Positions 1-7,990 of a stretch of DNA of 46,528 nt are shown in pieces. Within the stretch, counting starts at the first letter, position 1. Each line of letters opens with the position of its first letter. A program made the translations under genes and the position numbers. The notes beneath the pieces were generated by a model. The model was not told the DNA's origin. It saw nothing but the letters and a program-made list of their open reading frames with translations, and made no database searches. This DNA comes from Streptomyces sp. CNH099 (lineage in GTDB: Bacteria; Actinomycetota; Actinomycetes; Streptomycetales; Streptomycetaceae), in contig AZWL01000033.1 in NCBI GenBank assembly GCA_000514715.1, forward strand, positions 168 through 46,695, given 5' to 3'.

Positions 1-1901
1 TCGTGGACCACGTCCCGGTCTGGGTGCGGCACACCGACCAGGTGACGATCACGCAGTGGGACTACCCCACGTGCGAGTCGCTGGGCCTGCTGAAGATGGA
101 CTTCCTGGGCCTGCGGAACCTCACCATCATGGACGACGCCGTCAAGATGGTGAAGCAGAACAAGGGCAAGGACATCGACCTGCTCTCGCTGCCCCTCGAC
201 GACCCCACGACCTTCGAACTGCTGGGCCGCGGCGACACCCTCGGCGTCTTCCAGTTCGACGGCGGGCCCATGCGCTCCCTGCTGCGCATGATGAAGCCCG
301 ACCACTTCGAGGACATCTCCGCGGTCTCGGCCCTGTACCGGCCCGGCCCCATGGGCATGAACTCGCACATCAACTACGCACTGCGCAAGAACGGCCGCCA
401 GGAGATCACCCCGATCCACCCGGAGCTTGAGGAACCGCTCAAGGAGGTCCTCGACGTCACCCACGGGCTCGTCGTCTACCAGGAGCAGGTGCAGAAGGCC
501 GCGCAGGTCCTCGCCGGCTACTCGCTGGGCCAGGCCGACCTGCTGCGCCGCGCGATGGGCAAGAAGAAACAGGAAGTACTGGACGCCGAGTTCGTCAACT
601 TCCAGAAGGGCGCCCGGGAGAAGGGCTACAGCGACCAGGCCATCCAGGCCGTCTGGGACGTCCTGGTCCCCTTCGCCGGATACGCGTTCAACAAGGCGCA
701 CTCCTCCGCGTACGGACTCGTCTCCTACTGGACGGCGTATCTCAAGGCCAACCATCCGGCCGAATACATGGCCGCCCTGCTGACGTCCGTGCGCGACGAC
801 AAGGACAAGTCCGCGGTCTACCTCAACGAGTGCCGCAAGATGGGCATCAGGGTCCTCCCCCCGGACGTCAACGAGTCCGACGCCGACTTCACCCCCCGCG
901 GCGACGACACCATCGTCTTCGGCCTCTCGGCCGTCCGCAACGTCGGCCGGAACGTCGTGGACTCCATCGTGCGCGGCCGGCGGTCCAAAGGACCCTACGC
1001 CTCCTTTCCCGACTACCTCGACAAGTCCGAGCCGGTCGTGTGCAACAAGCGCACCACCGAATCACTCATCAAAGCCGGCGCGTTCGACACCCTCGGCCAC
1101 ACCCGCAAAGGTCTCCTGGCCCGGTACGAGCCGATGATCGACGCCGCCGTCCAGATCAAGCGGAAGGAGGCGGAGGGGCAGTTCGACCTCTTCGGCGGGA
1201 TGGGGGACGAGGCGGCGGCGGACGAGCCGGGCTTCGGGCTGGACGTGCAGTTCACGGACGAGGAGTGGGACAAGTCCTACCTGCTGGCCCAGGAGCGGGA
1301 GATGCTCGGCCTGTACGTCTCCGACCATCCGCTGTTCGGCATCGAGCACGTCCTGGGCGACAAGGCGGACGCCGCCATCGCCGCGCTCAACGGCGGCGAG
1401 CACGCCGACGGCGCGATCGTCACCATCGGCGGCATCATCTCCGGGCTGCAGCGGAAGATGACCAAGCAGGGCAACGCCTGGGCGATCGCCACCGTGGAGG
1501 ACCTCGGCGGCTCCATCGACTGCATGTTCTTCCCCGCCACCTACCAGCTGGTCTCGACCCAACTCGTCGAGGACGCCATCGTCTTCGTCAAGGGCCGCCT
1601 CGACAAGCGCGAGGACGTCCCCCGCCTGGTCGCCACGGAACTCGCCGTCCCCGACCTCAGCACCGCGGGCGAACGTGCCCCGGTCCGCCTCGACCTCGCC
1701 GAGGCGCAGGTCACCCCCGAGTCCGTGGGCCGCCTCAAGGCGGTGCTCGCGGCCCACCCCGGCACGTCCGACGTGCACCTGCGCGTCCGCGGCCGCTCCC
1801 GTACGACGGTCTACCGCCTCGGCCACCGCATCGCGCCGCGCCCGGAGTTCTGGGCGGACCTCAAGGCGGCGGTCGCGGTCAGCCGGGAGCCCGGCGCGTA
1901 G
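1..1901 (+). CDS. dnaE: DNA polymerase III subunit alpha, 3' part (5' end outside window)
   Basis: This is the C-terminal part, about 633 residues, of the replicative polymerase subunit that copies the chromosome in the Pol III holoenzyme. The reading frame is open from the left edge, so the start lies upstream. Motifs seen include LGLLKMDFLGLRNL, LGVFQFDGGPMRSLL, ALYRPGPMGMN, the GYAFNKAHSSAYGL block near base 690 and YLKANHPAEYMAALL. An OB-fold region (TIGGIISGLQRKMTKQGN) starts near base 1420. Actinobacterial DnaE1 proteins are usually about 1,180 residues, so roughly 45% (the PHP domain and the catalytic Asp part of the palm) is missing. The C-terminal stretch with DVHLRVRGRSRTTVYRLG is the usual tail of the family. 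The next gene converges on it with a 24-bp gap. It is an ordinary housekeeping gene with no sign of disruption. Confidence 0.97.
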   Translation, partial: VDHVPVWVRHTDQVTITQWDYPTCESLGLLKMDFLGLRNLTIMDDAVKMVKQNKGKDIDLLSLPLDDPTTFELLGRGDTLGVFQFDGGPMRSLLRMMKPDHFEDISAVSALYRPGPMGMNSHINYALRKNGRQEITPIHPELEEPLKEVLDVTHGLVVYQEQVQKAAQVLAGYSLGQADLLRRAMGKKKQEVLDAEFVNFQKGAREKGYSDQAIQAVWDVLVPFAGYAFNKAHSSAYGLVSYWTAYLKANHPAEYMAALLTSVRDDKDKSAVYLNECRKMGIRVLPPDVNESDADFTPRGDDTIVFGLSAVRNVGRNVVDSIVRGRRSKGPYASFPDYLDKSEPVVCNKRTTESLIKAGAFDTLGHTRKGLLARYEPMIDAAVQIKRKEAEGQFDLFGGMGDEAAADEPGFGLDVQFTDEEWDKSYLLAQEREMLGLYVSDHPLFGIEHVLGDKADAAIAALNGGEHADGAIVTIGGIISGLQRKMTKQGNAWAIATVEDLGGSIDCMFFPATYQLVSTQLVEDAIVFVKGRLDKREDVPRLVATELAVPDLSTAGERAPVRLDLAEAQVTPESVGRLKAVLAAHPGTSDVHLRVRGRSRTTVYRLGHRIAPRPEFWADLKAAVAVSREPGA

Positions 1902-1925
1902 CGTACGACGTGGGCCGTGCACCGG

Positions 1926-2618
1926 TCACGGGCGCGGCGCCGCCGCCTCCGCCTCCGGGTGCCGGACGTCGTGCTCCCAGCGCGACCGCGGCTGGGTGTG
2001 CAGCCGCCAGTAGTGCTCCGCGATCGTGTCCGGGTCGAGGTCCGTGCCGGGCGCCACCGCGCCGTCCACCGTCACCGTCGCGACGTGGACGCCCGCCGGC
2101 CCGTACTCCAGATCGAGCAGCCGCGCCAGCGTGCGCACTCCCGCCTTGCCCAGCGAGAGGCTGACGTACGGCGCCTTCGGCTCGGGCATCCCGCCGGTGA
2201 TCAGGAACGAGCCGCCCCCGCGCCGGGCCATCGCCGGGGCCAGGTGCGCCGCCGCGGTCAGCGCGCCGCCGACGTTCACCGCCCAGGCGTCCAGCAGGGC
2301 CGCCTGCGCCAGCTCGCCGAGCGCGTCGGCCCGGACGCGGGCCGCGTTGTAGACGACCGCGTCGGGCACGCCGAACCTCCCGGTCGCGGTGTCGAGGGCG
2401 GTACGCAGCGCCGCCTCGTCGGTGACGTCGGCGGTCAGCGGCAGCACCCCGGGCCGCGGCGGGACCCCCGTGCCCGCCGCGGCGACCGACGCGGCGACCG
2501 GCACCAGGCTCCGCCGCGACCGTGCCACCAGCGCCACCGGCAGGCCCTCCCGGGCGAACCGGCGGGCGACCGCCGCGCCGATCCCGGGCCCCGCCCCCAC
2601 GACCACTGCTCCTGCCAT
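1926..2618 (-). CDS. SDR family oxidoreductase with non-canonical active site
   Basis: A 230-residue Rossmann-fold short-chain dehydrogenase/reductase, presumably NAD(P)-dependent and cytosolic; the substrate is unknown. The cofactor motif GAGPGIG sits at residues 8-14 and the Asn motif reads VVYNAAR. The catalytic region reads PYVSLSLGKAG, so the Tyr-to-Lys spacing is longer than the textbook YxxxK. The frame is open to 2693, but I chose ATG at 2618 because GAGGAGGGG precedes it and the extra N-terminal residues do not resemble an SDR. The divergent MerR regulator starts 95 bp away, and a MerR-type promoter (2663-2693) faces this gene, so MerR-controlled induction by an unknown small molecule is likely. 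Confidence 0.85.
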   Translation of the reverse strand: MAGAVVVGAGPGIGAAVARRFAREGLPVALVARSRRSLVPVAASVAAAGTGVPPRPGVLPLTADVTDEAALRTALDTATGRFGVPDAVVYNAARVRADALGELAQAALLDAWAVNVGGALTAAAHLAPAMARRGGGSFLITGGMPEPKAPYVSLSLGKAGVRTLARLLDLEYGPAGVHVATVTVDGAVAPGTDLDPDTIAEHYWRLHTQPRSRWEHDVRHPEAEAAAPRP

Positions 2619-2662
2619 GACCCCTCCTCGCTCTCCCCGCGGATGATCGGCGCTTCCCGCGA

Positions 2663-2693
2663 CGTTAAGGCGTGACACCGGTGTGAAGGTCAA
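2663..2693 (-). promoter_or_regulatory. MerR-type promoter/operator of the SDR gene
   Basis: Read on the minus strand, a -35 element TTGACC is followed by 19 bases and then TTAACG (or TAACGT with a 20-base spacer). The spacer contains the palindrome CACACCGGTGTCA. MerR-family regulators act by untwisting promoters with over-long 19-20 bp spacers that carry a dyad, and this matches that layout. A MerR gene is divergently encoded about 20 bp away. Confidence 0.75.
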
Positions 2694-2713
2694 GCAGGGA
2701 GAACGGGGACGGC

Positions 2714-3082
2714 ATGCGGATCGGCGAGTTGGCCCACCGGACCGGCGTGAGCCGGCGGCTGCTGCGCTACTACGAGGAACAGGGCCTGCTGCACCCCGTA
2801 CGGCTGGCCAACGGCTACCGCGCGTACGCCGACGGCGACGTCGCCACGGTGCGGCACATCCGCGTGCTGCTCGACGCGGGCCTGCCCACCGCGGTCATCG
2901 CGGGCATCCTGCACTGCGTCGCCGACGGCCCCGCGCAGCGCCTGGTGACGAACGGCTGCCCCGGCGCGACGGCCCGGCTGCGCCGCGAGCACGCCAGGAT
3001 CACCACCGCCATCGACCGCCTGGACCGCTCCCGCAGGCTGATCGACGGCCTGCTCGACCCGGCCGGACCGCGGACGCCCTGA
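2714..3082 (+). CDS. MerR family transcriptional regulator
   Basis: A 122-residue protein with a classic MerR winged helix: MRIGELAHRTGVSRRLLRYY at residues 1-20, EEQGLLHP, then NGYRAYADGDVATVRHI. A dimerisation coiled coil of about 40 residues (LRREHARITTAIDRLDRSRRLID) and a short tail follow. There is no separate effector domain or Cys cluster, so it is not an obvious metal sensor. It lies divergent to the SDR gene with the 19-bp-spacer promoter between them, so it probably controls that gene and itself. The start has GGAGAACGGGG upstream. It converges on the SARP-like gene. Confidence 0.92.
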   Translation: MRIGELAHRTGVSRRLLRYYEEQGLLHPVRLANGYRAYADGDVATVRHIRVLLDAGLPTAVIAGILHCVADGPAQRLVTNGCPGATARLRREHARITTAIDRLDRSRRLIDGLLDPAGPRTP

Positions 3083-3086
3083 GCCG

Positions 3087-3101
3087 CGCCCGCGGCGGGC
3101 G
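3087..3101. terminator. Short GC hairpin between convergent genes
   Basis: CGCCCGC-G-GCGGGCG forms a compact hairpin in the 19-bp gap between the MerR gene and the convergent SARP-like gene. There is no T-tract. It could serve both strands, but GC-rich palindromes are common by chance in this composition. Confidence 0.35.
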
Positions 3102-5129
3102 TCAGCGCGGGGCGGTCCGGCCGCGAGCCGTCTCGTACCAGGCCAGGGAGCCGCTGATGCGGGTCGCCAGGGCCGTCTCACGGCGCCGGGTGGCGCCGTC
3201 CAGGGCCTCGCGCAGGTTGGCGATCTCCGCGTCCAGCCGGTCGATCCAGCGCTGGCGCGCGTGGCCCGCCCGCTCGGCCTCGGCGCACTCCGCGAGGCGC
3301 GCGTAGTAGTCGTCGCGGCGCCGCAGCACCTCCGCCGTCTCGCCCGCTTCGGCCAGCCGCTCCCAGGCGTACGCGGCGACCGTCTCCAGCAGCCGGTACC
3401 GCTCGCCGTCGCGGGAGACCAGCGACCGGTCGACCAGCCGGGCCAGCAGCCCCGGCACCTCCGCGGCGGTCAGGCCCGCGGCCGGCGCCTGCTCGCCGCC
3501 GGCCTCGATGGGCACCGCGCCGGCGCCCGCGTCGCCGGGCCCGGCGCCGGTGTCGGCGCACACGTAGATCGCCCCGCTCAGCGTGCAGCCCGCACCGTGC
3601 ACGGCCAGCCGCCGCAGCGCCGCGCGCTCGCGGTCGTCCAGCAGCCGCCAGCTCCAGTCGATCGCCGCCCGCAGCGTGCGCTGCCGCTCGGGCAGGCCGC
3701 GCCGGCCGCCGTCGAGGAGCCGGAAGCGGTCGTCGAGCCCGGCGGCCAGGCCCCGTACGCCCAGCCCGCGGACGCGGGCGGCGGCCAGCTCCAGGGCCAG
3801 CGGGATGCCGTCGAGCCGGCGGCAGACCTCGGCGACCTCCGCGGCGTTCCCGGCACCGACCGCGAAGCCCGGCGCCGCGGCCGCGGCGCGGTCGGCGAAG
3901 AGCCGCACCGCGTCCTCCCCGGACAGCGGCGGCACCGCCCGGACGACCTCGCCGGCGACGCCCAGCGGCTCCCGGCCGGTGGCCAGCACGCGCAGCCCGG
4001 GCGCCGCGTGCAGCAGCCGGTCGGCGAGCTTGGCGGCCCCGTCGACGACGTGCTCGACGTTGTCGAGCAGCAGCACCGCCGGCCCGTCGCCGAGCGCCTC
4101 GGCGATCCGGTCCTCGTCGGGCACGCCGAACGCCGTCGCCACCACGTCGGCCACGCTCCCGCCGCCGGCGCCCGCCAGCTCGGCCACGTAGCCGGGCTCG
4201 GGGCGGTCGTGCAGCGCGGCCAGCGCGAGGCGCGTCTTGCCGACGCCGCCGGGGCCGGTGAGCGTCACCAGCCGCTCCCCGCCGAGCAGGGGCCGCAGCT
4301 CCGCGAGGTCCGCCGCCCGGCCGACCAGCGGCGTCAGCGGCGCCGACGGCCGCGGCGGGCGCAGCCGCGGGGCGGCCGGCGCCGCGGCGGCCAGGGACTC
4401 GTCGCCCGAAAGGATCCGCTGCTGCAGCCCGGCCAGCTCCGGGCCCGGGTCGAGCCCCGCCTCCTCGCGCAGCCGTATCCGCAGCGCCCGGTAGGCGGCC
4501 AGCGCCTCGCTCTGCCGCCCGGAGCCGTACAGCGCGTGCATCAGCAGCCCCGTCAGCCGCTCGCGCAGCGGGTGGGCGCCCACCAGGTCCGTCAACTCCG
4601 CCACCAGCGGCGCGTGTTCCCCCAGCGCGAGCCGCGCCCGCGCCAGCTCCTCCAGCGCGGTCAGCCGCTGCTCCTCCAGCCGCGCGGCGGTGGCGCGGGC
4701 GAAGGGCGCGTCCTCGTACGGGCTGAAGGCCGGGCCGCGCCACAGTGCCAGCGCCTCGGTGAGCAGGTCGGCGGTGCGGGCCGGGCCGGACGCCGCACGG
4801 GCCCGCCGGACCAGCTCCGCGAAGTCCCCGGCGTCGGTGGCGGCGGCCAGCACGTACCCGGAGGCGCCGGAGACGACCAGCTCCCGCCCGCCCGGCTCGG
4901 CGTCCCCGAGCGCCCGGCGCAGCTGGGAGACCTTCGCCCGCAGCGCGCCCGTCGGCTTGCCCGGCGGCCGGGCGTCCCACAGGTCGTCGACGAGCCGCCC
5001 GCGCGGCACCGGCCGCCCCTCGCGGGCGAGCAGCGCGGCCAGCAGCACCCGCACCTTCAGCTCCGGGACCCTGACCGGCCGTCCGTCGTCGGTCCAGACC
5101 CGCACCGGACCGAGCACTCCGAAGCGCAT
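3102..5129 (-). CDS. SARP/AfsR-type regulator: OmpR-like HTH, BTAD and NB-ARC-like ATPase, short form
   Basis: A 675-residue transcriptional regulator. The N-terminus MRFGVLGPVRVWTDDG begins a winged-helix DNA-binding domain (about 1-95). A bacterial transcriptional activation domain follows (about 100-250, with ALYGSGRQSEALAAYRALR). Next is an NB-ARC/STAND ATPase with VGR, Walker A GPGGVGKT near residue 290, Walker B VLLLDNVEH near 350, and a winged helix with the LLDDRERAALRRLAVHGAGC motif. The protein ends soon after (RIGSLAWYETARGRTAPR-like tail begins at ISGSLAW), where AfsR-like relatives usually carry several hundred residues of TPR repeats. ATG at 5129 is preferred over the upstream start at 5186 because the domain begins there and GGTGGTG precedes it. 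It is divergent from a DHA2 efflux pump with a 47-bp gap, so it likely controls that pump. No biosynthetic cluster is adjacent. Confidence 0.88.
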   Translation of the reverse strand: MRFGVLGPVRVWTDDGRPVRVPELKVRVLLAALLAREGRPVPRGRLVDDLWDARPPGKPTGALRAKVSQLRRALGDAEPGGRELVVSGASGYVLAAATDAGDFAELVRRARAASGPARTADLLTEALALWRGPAFSPYEDAPFARATAARLEEQRLTALEELARARLALGEHAPLVAELTDLVGAHPLRERLTGLLMHALYGSGRQSEALAAYRALRIRLREEAGLDPGPELAGLQQRILSGDESLAAAAPAAPRLRPPRPSAPLTPLVGRAADLAELRPLLGGERLVTLTGPGGVGKTRLALAALHDRPEPGYVAELAGAGGGSVADVVATAFGVPDEDRIAEALGDGPAVLLLDNVEHVVDGAAKLADRLLHAAPGLRVLATGREPLGVAGEVVRAVPPLSGEDAVRLFADRAAAAAPGFAVGAGNAAEVAEVCRRLDGIPLALELAAARVRGLGVRGLAAGLDDRFRLLDGGRRGLPERQRTLRAAIDWSWRLLDDRERAALRRLAVHGAGCTLSGAIYVCADTGAGPGDAGAGAVPIEAGGEQAPAAGLTAAEVPGLLARLVDRSLVSRDGERYRLLETVAAYAWERLAEAGETAEVLRRRDDYYARLAECAEAERAGHARQRWIDRLDAEIANLREALDGATRRRETALATRISGSLAWYETARGRTAPR

Positions 5130-5176
5130 GACACCACCATAAGCAAACCCGAACACCGCCCGGCGACCGTGAACCC

Positions 5177-6700
5177 ATGACGACAACCACCGCCGCCGCC
5201 AAGGCCGGCCCCCGCGAGTGGCTCGGCCTGTCCGTCCTCGCCCTGCCCATGCTGCTCGCCTCGGTCGACAACAGCGTGCTGTACCTCGCGCTGCCGCATC
5301 TGACCGCGGACCTGGAGCCGTCCGCCACGCAGGTGCTGTGGATCATGGACATCTACGGGTTCATGATGGCCGGCTTCCTCATCACCATGGGCACGCTCGG
5401 CGACCGGATCGGCCGCCGCCGGCTGCTGACGTTCGGCGCGGCGGCCTTCGGCGCGGCGTCGGTGCTCGCCGCGTACGCGGCGAGCGCCGAGATGCTGATC
5501 GCCGCCCGCATACTCCTCGGCGTCTCGGCCGCGTCGCTCGCACCCTCGGCACTGGCCCTGGTCGGCACCATGTTCACCGACGCGCGCCAGCGCGCCCTGG
5601 CCATCGGCGTGTTCACCGCCTGCTTCATGGGCGGCGCGGCGCTCGGGCCGGTGATCGGCGGGGTGCTGCTGGAGAACTTCTGGTGGGGTTCGGTGTTCCT
5701 GCTCGGCGTGCCCGTGGCGCTGCTGCTGGTGGTCACGGCCCGGCCGCTGCTGCCGGAGTCCGGCGGCGGGGGCGGCGGGCGGCTGGACCCGGCGAGCGTG
5801 GCGCTGTCGCTGCTGACGGTCATCCCGCTGGTCTACGGGCTGAAGGAACTGGCCGACGAGCCGGGCGCGCGGGCGGCCGGCGCCGTCGCCGCCGGCCTCG
5901 TCTTCGGCTGCGTCTTCGCCCGCCGCCAGCTCCGGCTCGACGATCCGCTGCTCGACCTGCGGCTGTTCCGCAACCGCTCGTTCTCCGCCGCGCTGGTCGT
6001 CCTGCTGCTCACCATGCTCATGCAGGGCGGCACGTACCTCTTCTTCAGCCAGCACCTCCAGCTGGTCGAGGGCTTCTCGCCGCTGAAGGCCGGCTTCTGG
6101 ATGGCGCCGCCGGCGCTCGCGCTGGTCGCCGGCTCCCTGCTGGCGCCGGTGCTGGCCCGCACCGCACGGCCCGCGGCCATCGTCAGCGCGGGCCTGGCGA
6201 TGTCCGCGGCCGGGTTCCTGTACGTCGCGGTCAGCGACGACCTCGTGCCGCTGGCGGCCGGGTTCACGCTGGGCTTCCTCGGCGCCGCGCCGGTCGGCGC
6301 GCTGGGGCTGAACCTGATCGTGGGCACGGCGCCCCCGGAGAAGTCCGGCTCCGCCTCGGCCACCGCGGAGACCGGCGGTGAGATGGGCATCTCGCTGGGC
6401 ATCGCCGCCCTCGGCAGCCTCGGCACGGCCGTCTACACCGCCGGGATCGACCTCCCCGCCGGGGCGCCGGAGCGCGCGGGGGAGTCCCTGGCCGACGCCG
6501 ACGCGGCGGCCGCCGGGCTGCCCGACCGACTCGGCGACGACCTCCTCGACGCCGCCCACGCGGCCTTCGGCTCCGGGATGACCGCCGTCGCCGTGGTCGC
6601 CGCCGCGCTCTACGCCGCCCTCGCGGTGCTCGTCGTCGTGCTGCTGCGGCACCTGCGCCCGATCGGCGCGGAGGACGGGCCGGCCGGCGGGGACGACTGA
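5177..6700 (+). CDS. DHA2-family MFS drug/proton antiporter (14 TM)
   Basis: A 507-residue integral membrane protein, probably a proton-coupled exporter of small hydrophobic or cationic compounds in the EmrB/QacA/SmvA style. TM1 carries VDNSVLYLALPHL. Motif A is GTLGDRIGRRRLL (about residues 74-86). Motif C lies in FMGGAALGPVIGGVLLENFWWG, typical of drug antiporters. Hydrophobic segments fit about 14 helices, with a long loop before the last one. The usual family length is about 470-520, so it appears complete. It is divergent from the SARP-like regulator 47 bp away, which suggests ligand- or pathway-responsive expression. The substrate cannot be read from sequence. Confidence 0.92.
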   Translation: MTTTTAAAKAGPREWLGLSVLALPMLLASVDNSVLYLALPHLTADLEPSATQVLWIMDIYGFMMAGFLITMGTLGDRIGRRRLLTFGAAAFGAASVLAAYAASAEMLIAARILLGVSAASLAPSALALVGTMFTDARQRALAIGVFTACFMGGAALGPVIGGVLLENFWWGSVFLLGVPVALLLVVTARPLLPESGGGGGGRLDPASVALSLLTVIPLVYGLKELADEPGARAAGAVAAGLVFGCVFARRQLRLDDPLLDLRLFRNRSFSAALVVLLLTMLMQGGTYLFFSQHLQLVEGFSPLKAGFWMAPPALALVAGSLLAPVLARTARPAAIVSAGLAMSAAGFLYVAVSDDLVPLAAGFTLGFLGAAPVGALGLNLIVGTAPPEKSGSASATAETGGEMGISLGIAALGSLGTAVYTAGIDLPAGAPERAGESLADADAAAAGLPDRLGDDLLDAAHAAFGSGMTAVAVVAAALYAALAVLVVVLLRHLRPIGAEDGPAGGDD

Positions 6701-6712
6701 GCCGTACGGCGG

Positions 6713-7096
6713 TCAGTGCTGCGTCGCCGCGCGCTCCGCCGCACTGCGCAGCACGCAGAACTCGTTGCCCTCGGGGTCGGCGAGGACCGCCCACCCCGTG
6801 CCGTCCGGGTTGCGGTGGTCGGCGACGAACGTCGCGCCGAGGCCGAGCAGCCGCTCGACCTCCTCCTCGCGCCGGGTCTCCGGCCGCAGGCACAGGTGGA
6901 TCCTGTTCTTGGCCGTCTTCGGTTCCGGCACCGTGTTGAAGTGCAGCACGGGGCCTTCGGGCAGGAGCACCTGGGTCTCCGGCGAGCCGGGTCCGTCCTC
7001 CGGATCGACCGGGCTCCCGGTCACCCTGCTCCAGAACAGCGCCAGTCCGTAGGCGTCGGCGCAGTCGATCGCAACGTTCTGTACCACCGAGGTCAT
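6713..7096 (-). CDS. VOC (glyoxalase/bleomycin-resistance-like) family protein
   Basis: A 127-residue vicinal-oxygen-chelate fold protein. It starts MTSVVQNVAIDCADAYGLALFWSRVTG, the typical opening of the actinobacterial two-module VOC family. Later it has NRIHLCLRPE, then VLADPEGNEFCVL, where the Glu matches the usual second-module metal or ligand position. The enzyme activity is unknown. The frame stays open to 7132, but ATG at 7096 begins the conserved fold and follows an AGGG sequence. It converges on the DHA2 pump with a 12-bp gap and lies downstream of the siderophore operon on the same strand, separated by a strong hairpin, so it is probably transcribed separately. Confidence 0.85.
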   Translation of the reverse strand: MTSVVQNVAIDCADAYGLALFWSRVTGSPVDPEDGPGSPETQVLLPEGPVLHFNTVPEPKTAKNRIHLCLRPETRREEEVERLLGLGATFVADHRNPDGTGWAVLADPEGNEFCVLRSAAERAATQH

Positions 7097-7119
7097 GGAC
7101 GCACCCTGCCCGAGTCGCC

Positions 7120-7159
7120 CGCCGGCCGCCACCGGATTACGCCCCGGCGGCGGCCGGCG
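7120..7159 (-). terminator. Intrinsic-terminator-like hairpin after the siderophore operon
   Basis: A perfect 11-bp stem, CGCCGGCCGCC at 7120-7130 pairing with GGCGGCCGGCG at 7149-7159, encloses an 18-nt loop. It sits 3 bp beyond the stop of the siderophore-interacting protein gene. No T-run follows, as is usual for actinobacterial terminators. Confidence 0.65.
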
Positions 7160-7162
7160 CCG

Positions 7163-7990
7163 TCAGGCGGACTCCGCCGCCGCCAGCAGCTGGTCCTCCG
7201 TGGTGCCGCGGCGCCAGTAGCCGGTGAACGTCACCGCCCTGCGGTCGAAGCCCCGTTCGCGCACCAGGTGGCGGCGTACGGCCCGGACCGTCGCCGACTC
7301 CCCGGCGACCCAGGCGTACGGCGTGCCCCCGGGCAGCTCCGCACCGCGCACGGCGTCGGGGGCCGGCGCGTCCGAGCCGCGTACCAGCCAGGTGACGTCG
7401 GCGTGCGCCGCGGTCGGCAGCGCCAGCCGGTCGGCCGCGTCGGCGACCTCGATCCAGGCGTGTACGGGCACGTCCGCGGGCACGGCGGCGAGGATGCCGG
7501 CGACGGCCGGCAGCGCGGTCTCGTCGGCGGTGACCAGCAGCCAGTCGGTGCCGGCCGGCGGGCGGAAGTCGTAGGCCACGTTGTCCGCGACGACCGGCGC
7601 CAGCACGCAGAGCCGGTCGCCGGGGGCGGCGTGCAGCGCCCAGCGGGACCCGGGGCCGGTGTCGCCGTGCACCGCGAAGTCGACCACGAGCCGGTCCGGG
7701 TCGCGGGTGAGGCTGCGCGTCGTGTAGGTGCGCATGATGCCGCGTACCGCGGGGTCGAGGGCCTGCCAGGCCGGGTACCAGTTGCCGCCGTCGTCGTCCG
7801 GCATGACCGGCGCGTCCTGGCCCGGGTGCGGGAAGAACAGCTTGATGCGCTGGTCGCGGCCCGCGGACTCCATCGAGGCCAGCCCGGGGCCGTCGAACGC
7901 GACCCGGATCATGGTGGGGGACAGGCGCTCGACGCCGGCGACGGCGATGTCGAAGAAGCGGAACGGCGAGTCGGTCGCGGAACTGCTCAC
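7163..7990 (-). CDS. Siderophore-interacting protein (flavin-dependent ferric-siderophore reductase family)
   Basis: A 275-residue cytosolic protein of the SIP/ViuB family. These proteins bind FAD and reduce imported ferric siderophores so that iron is released. The FAD-binding signature RTYT is at residues 87-90 (MRTYTTRSL), followed by LVVDFAVHGDTGPGSRWA. The SIP C-terminal domain has LLVTADETALPAV, PYAWVAGESATVRAVRRHL and ends with TGYWRRGTTED, all typical of the family. The start is GTG at 7990, which overlaps the stop of the upstream lipoprotein gene by 4 bp (GTGA) and suggests translational coupling. It shares the iron-box promoter upstream of that gene. Confidence 0.93.
   Translation of the reverse strand: MSSSATDSPFRFFDIAVAGVERLSPTMIRVAFDGPGLASMESAGRDQRIKLFFPHPGQDAPVMPDDDGGNWYPAWQALDPAVRGIMRTYTTRSLTRDPDRLVVDFAVHGDTGPGSRWALHAAPGDRLCVLAPVVADNVAYDFRPPAGTDWLLVTADETALPAVAGILAAVPADVPVHAWIEVADAADRLALPTAAHADVTWLVRGSDAPAPDAVRGAELPGGTPYAWVAGESATVRAVRRHLVRERGFDRRAVTFTGYWRRGTTEDQLLAAAESA

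Noticed and set aside
2663..2693. Reading the 2671-2690 palindrome as a TetR site
   Set aside because: The exact 19-20 bp promoter spacing and an adjacent MerR gene explain it better.
3102..7096. A natural-product biosynthetic cluster suggested by the SARP-like regulator and exporter
   Set aside because: No synthase, cyclase or tailoring set lies nearby; the neighbours are a pump, a VOC protein and siderophore-uptake genes.
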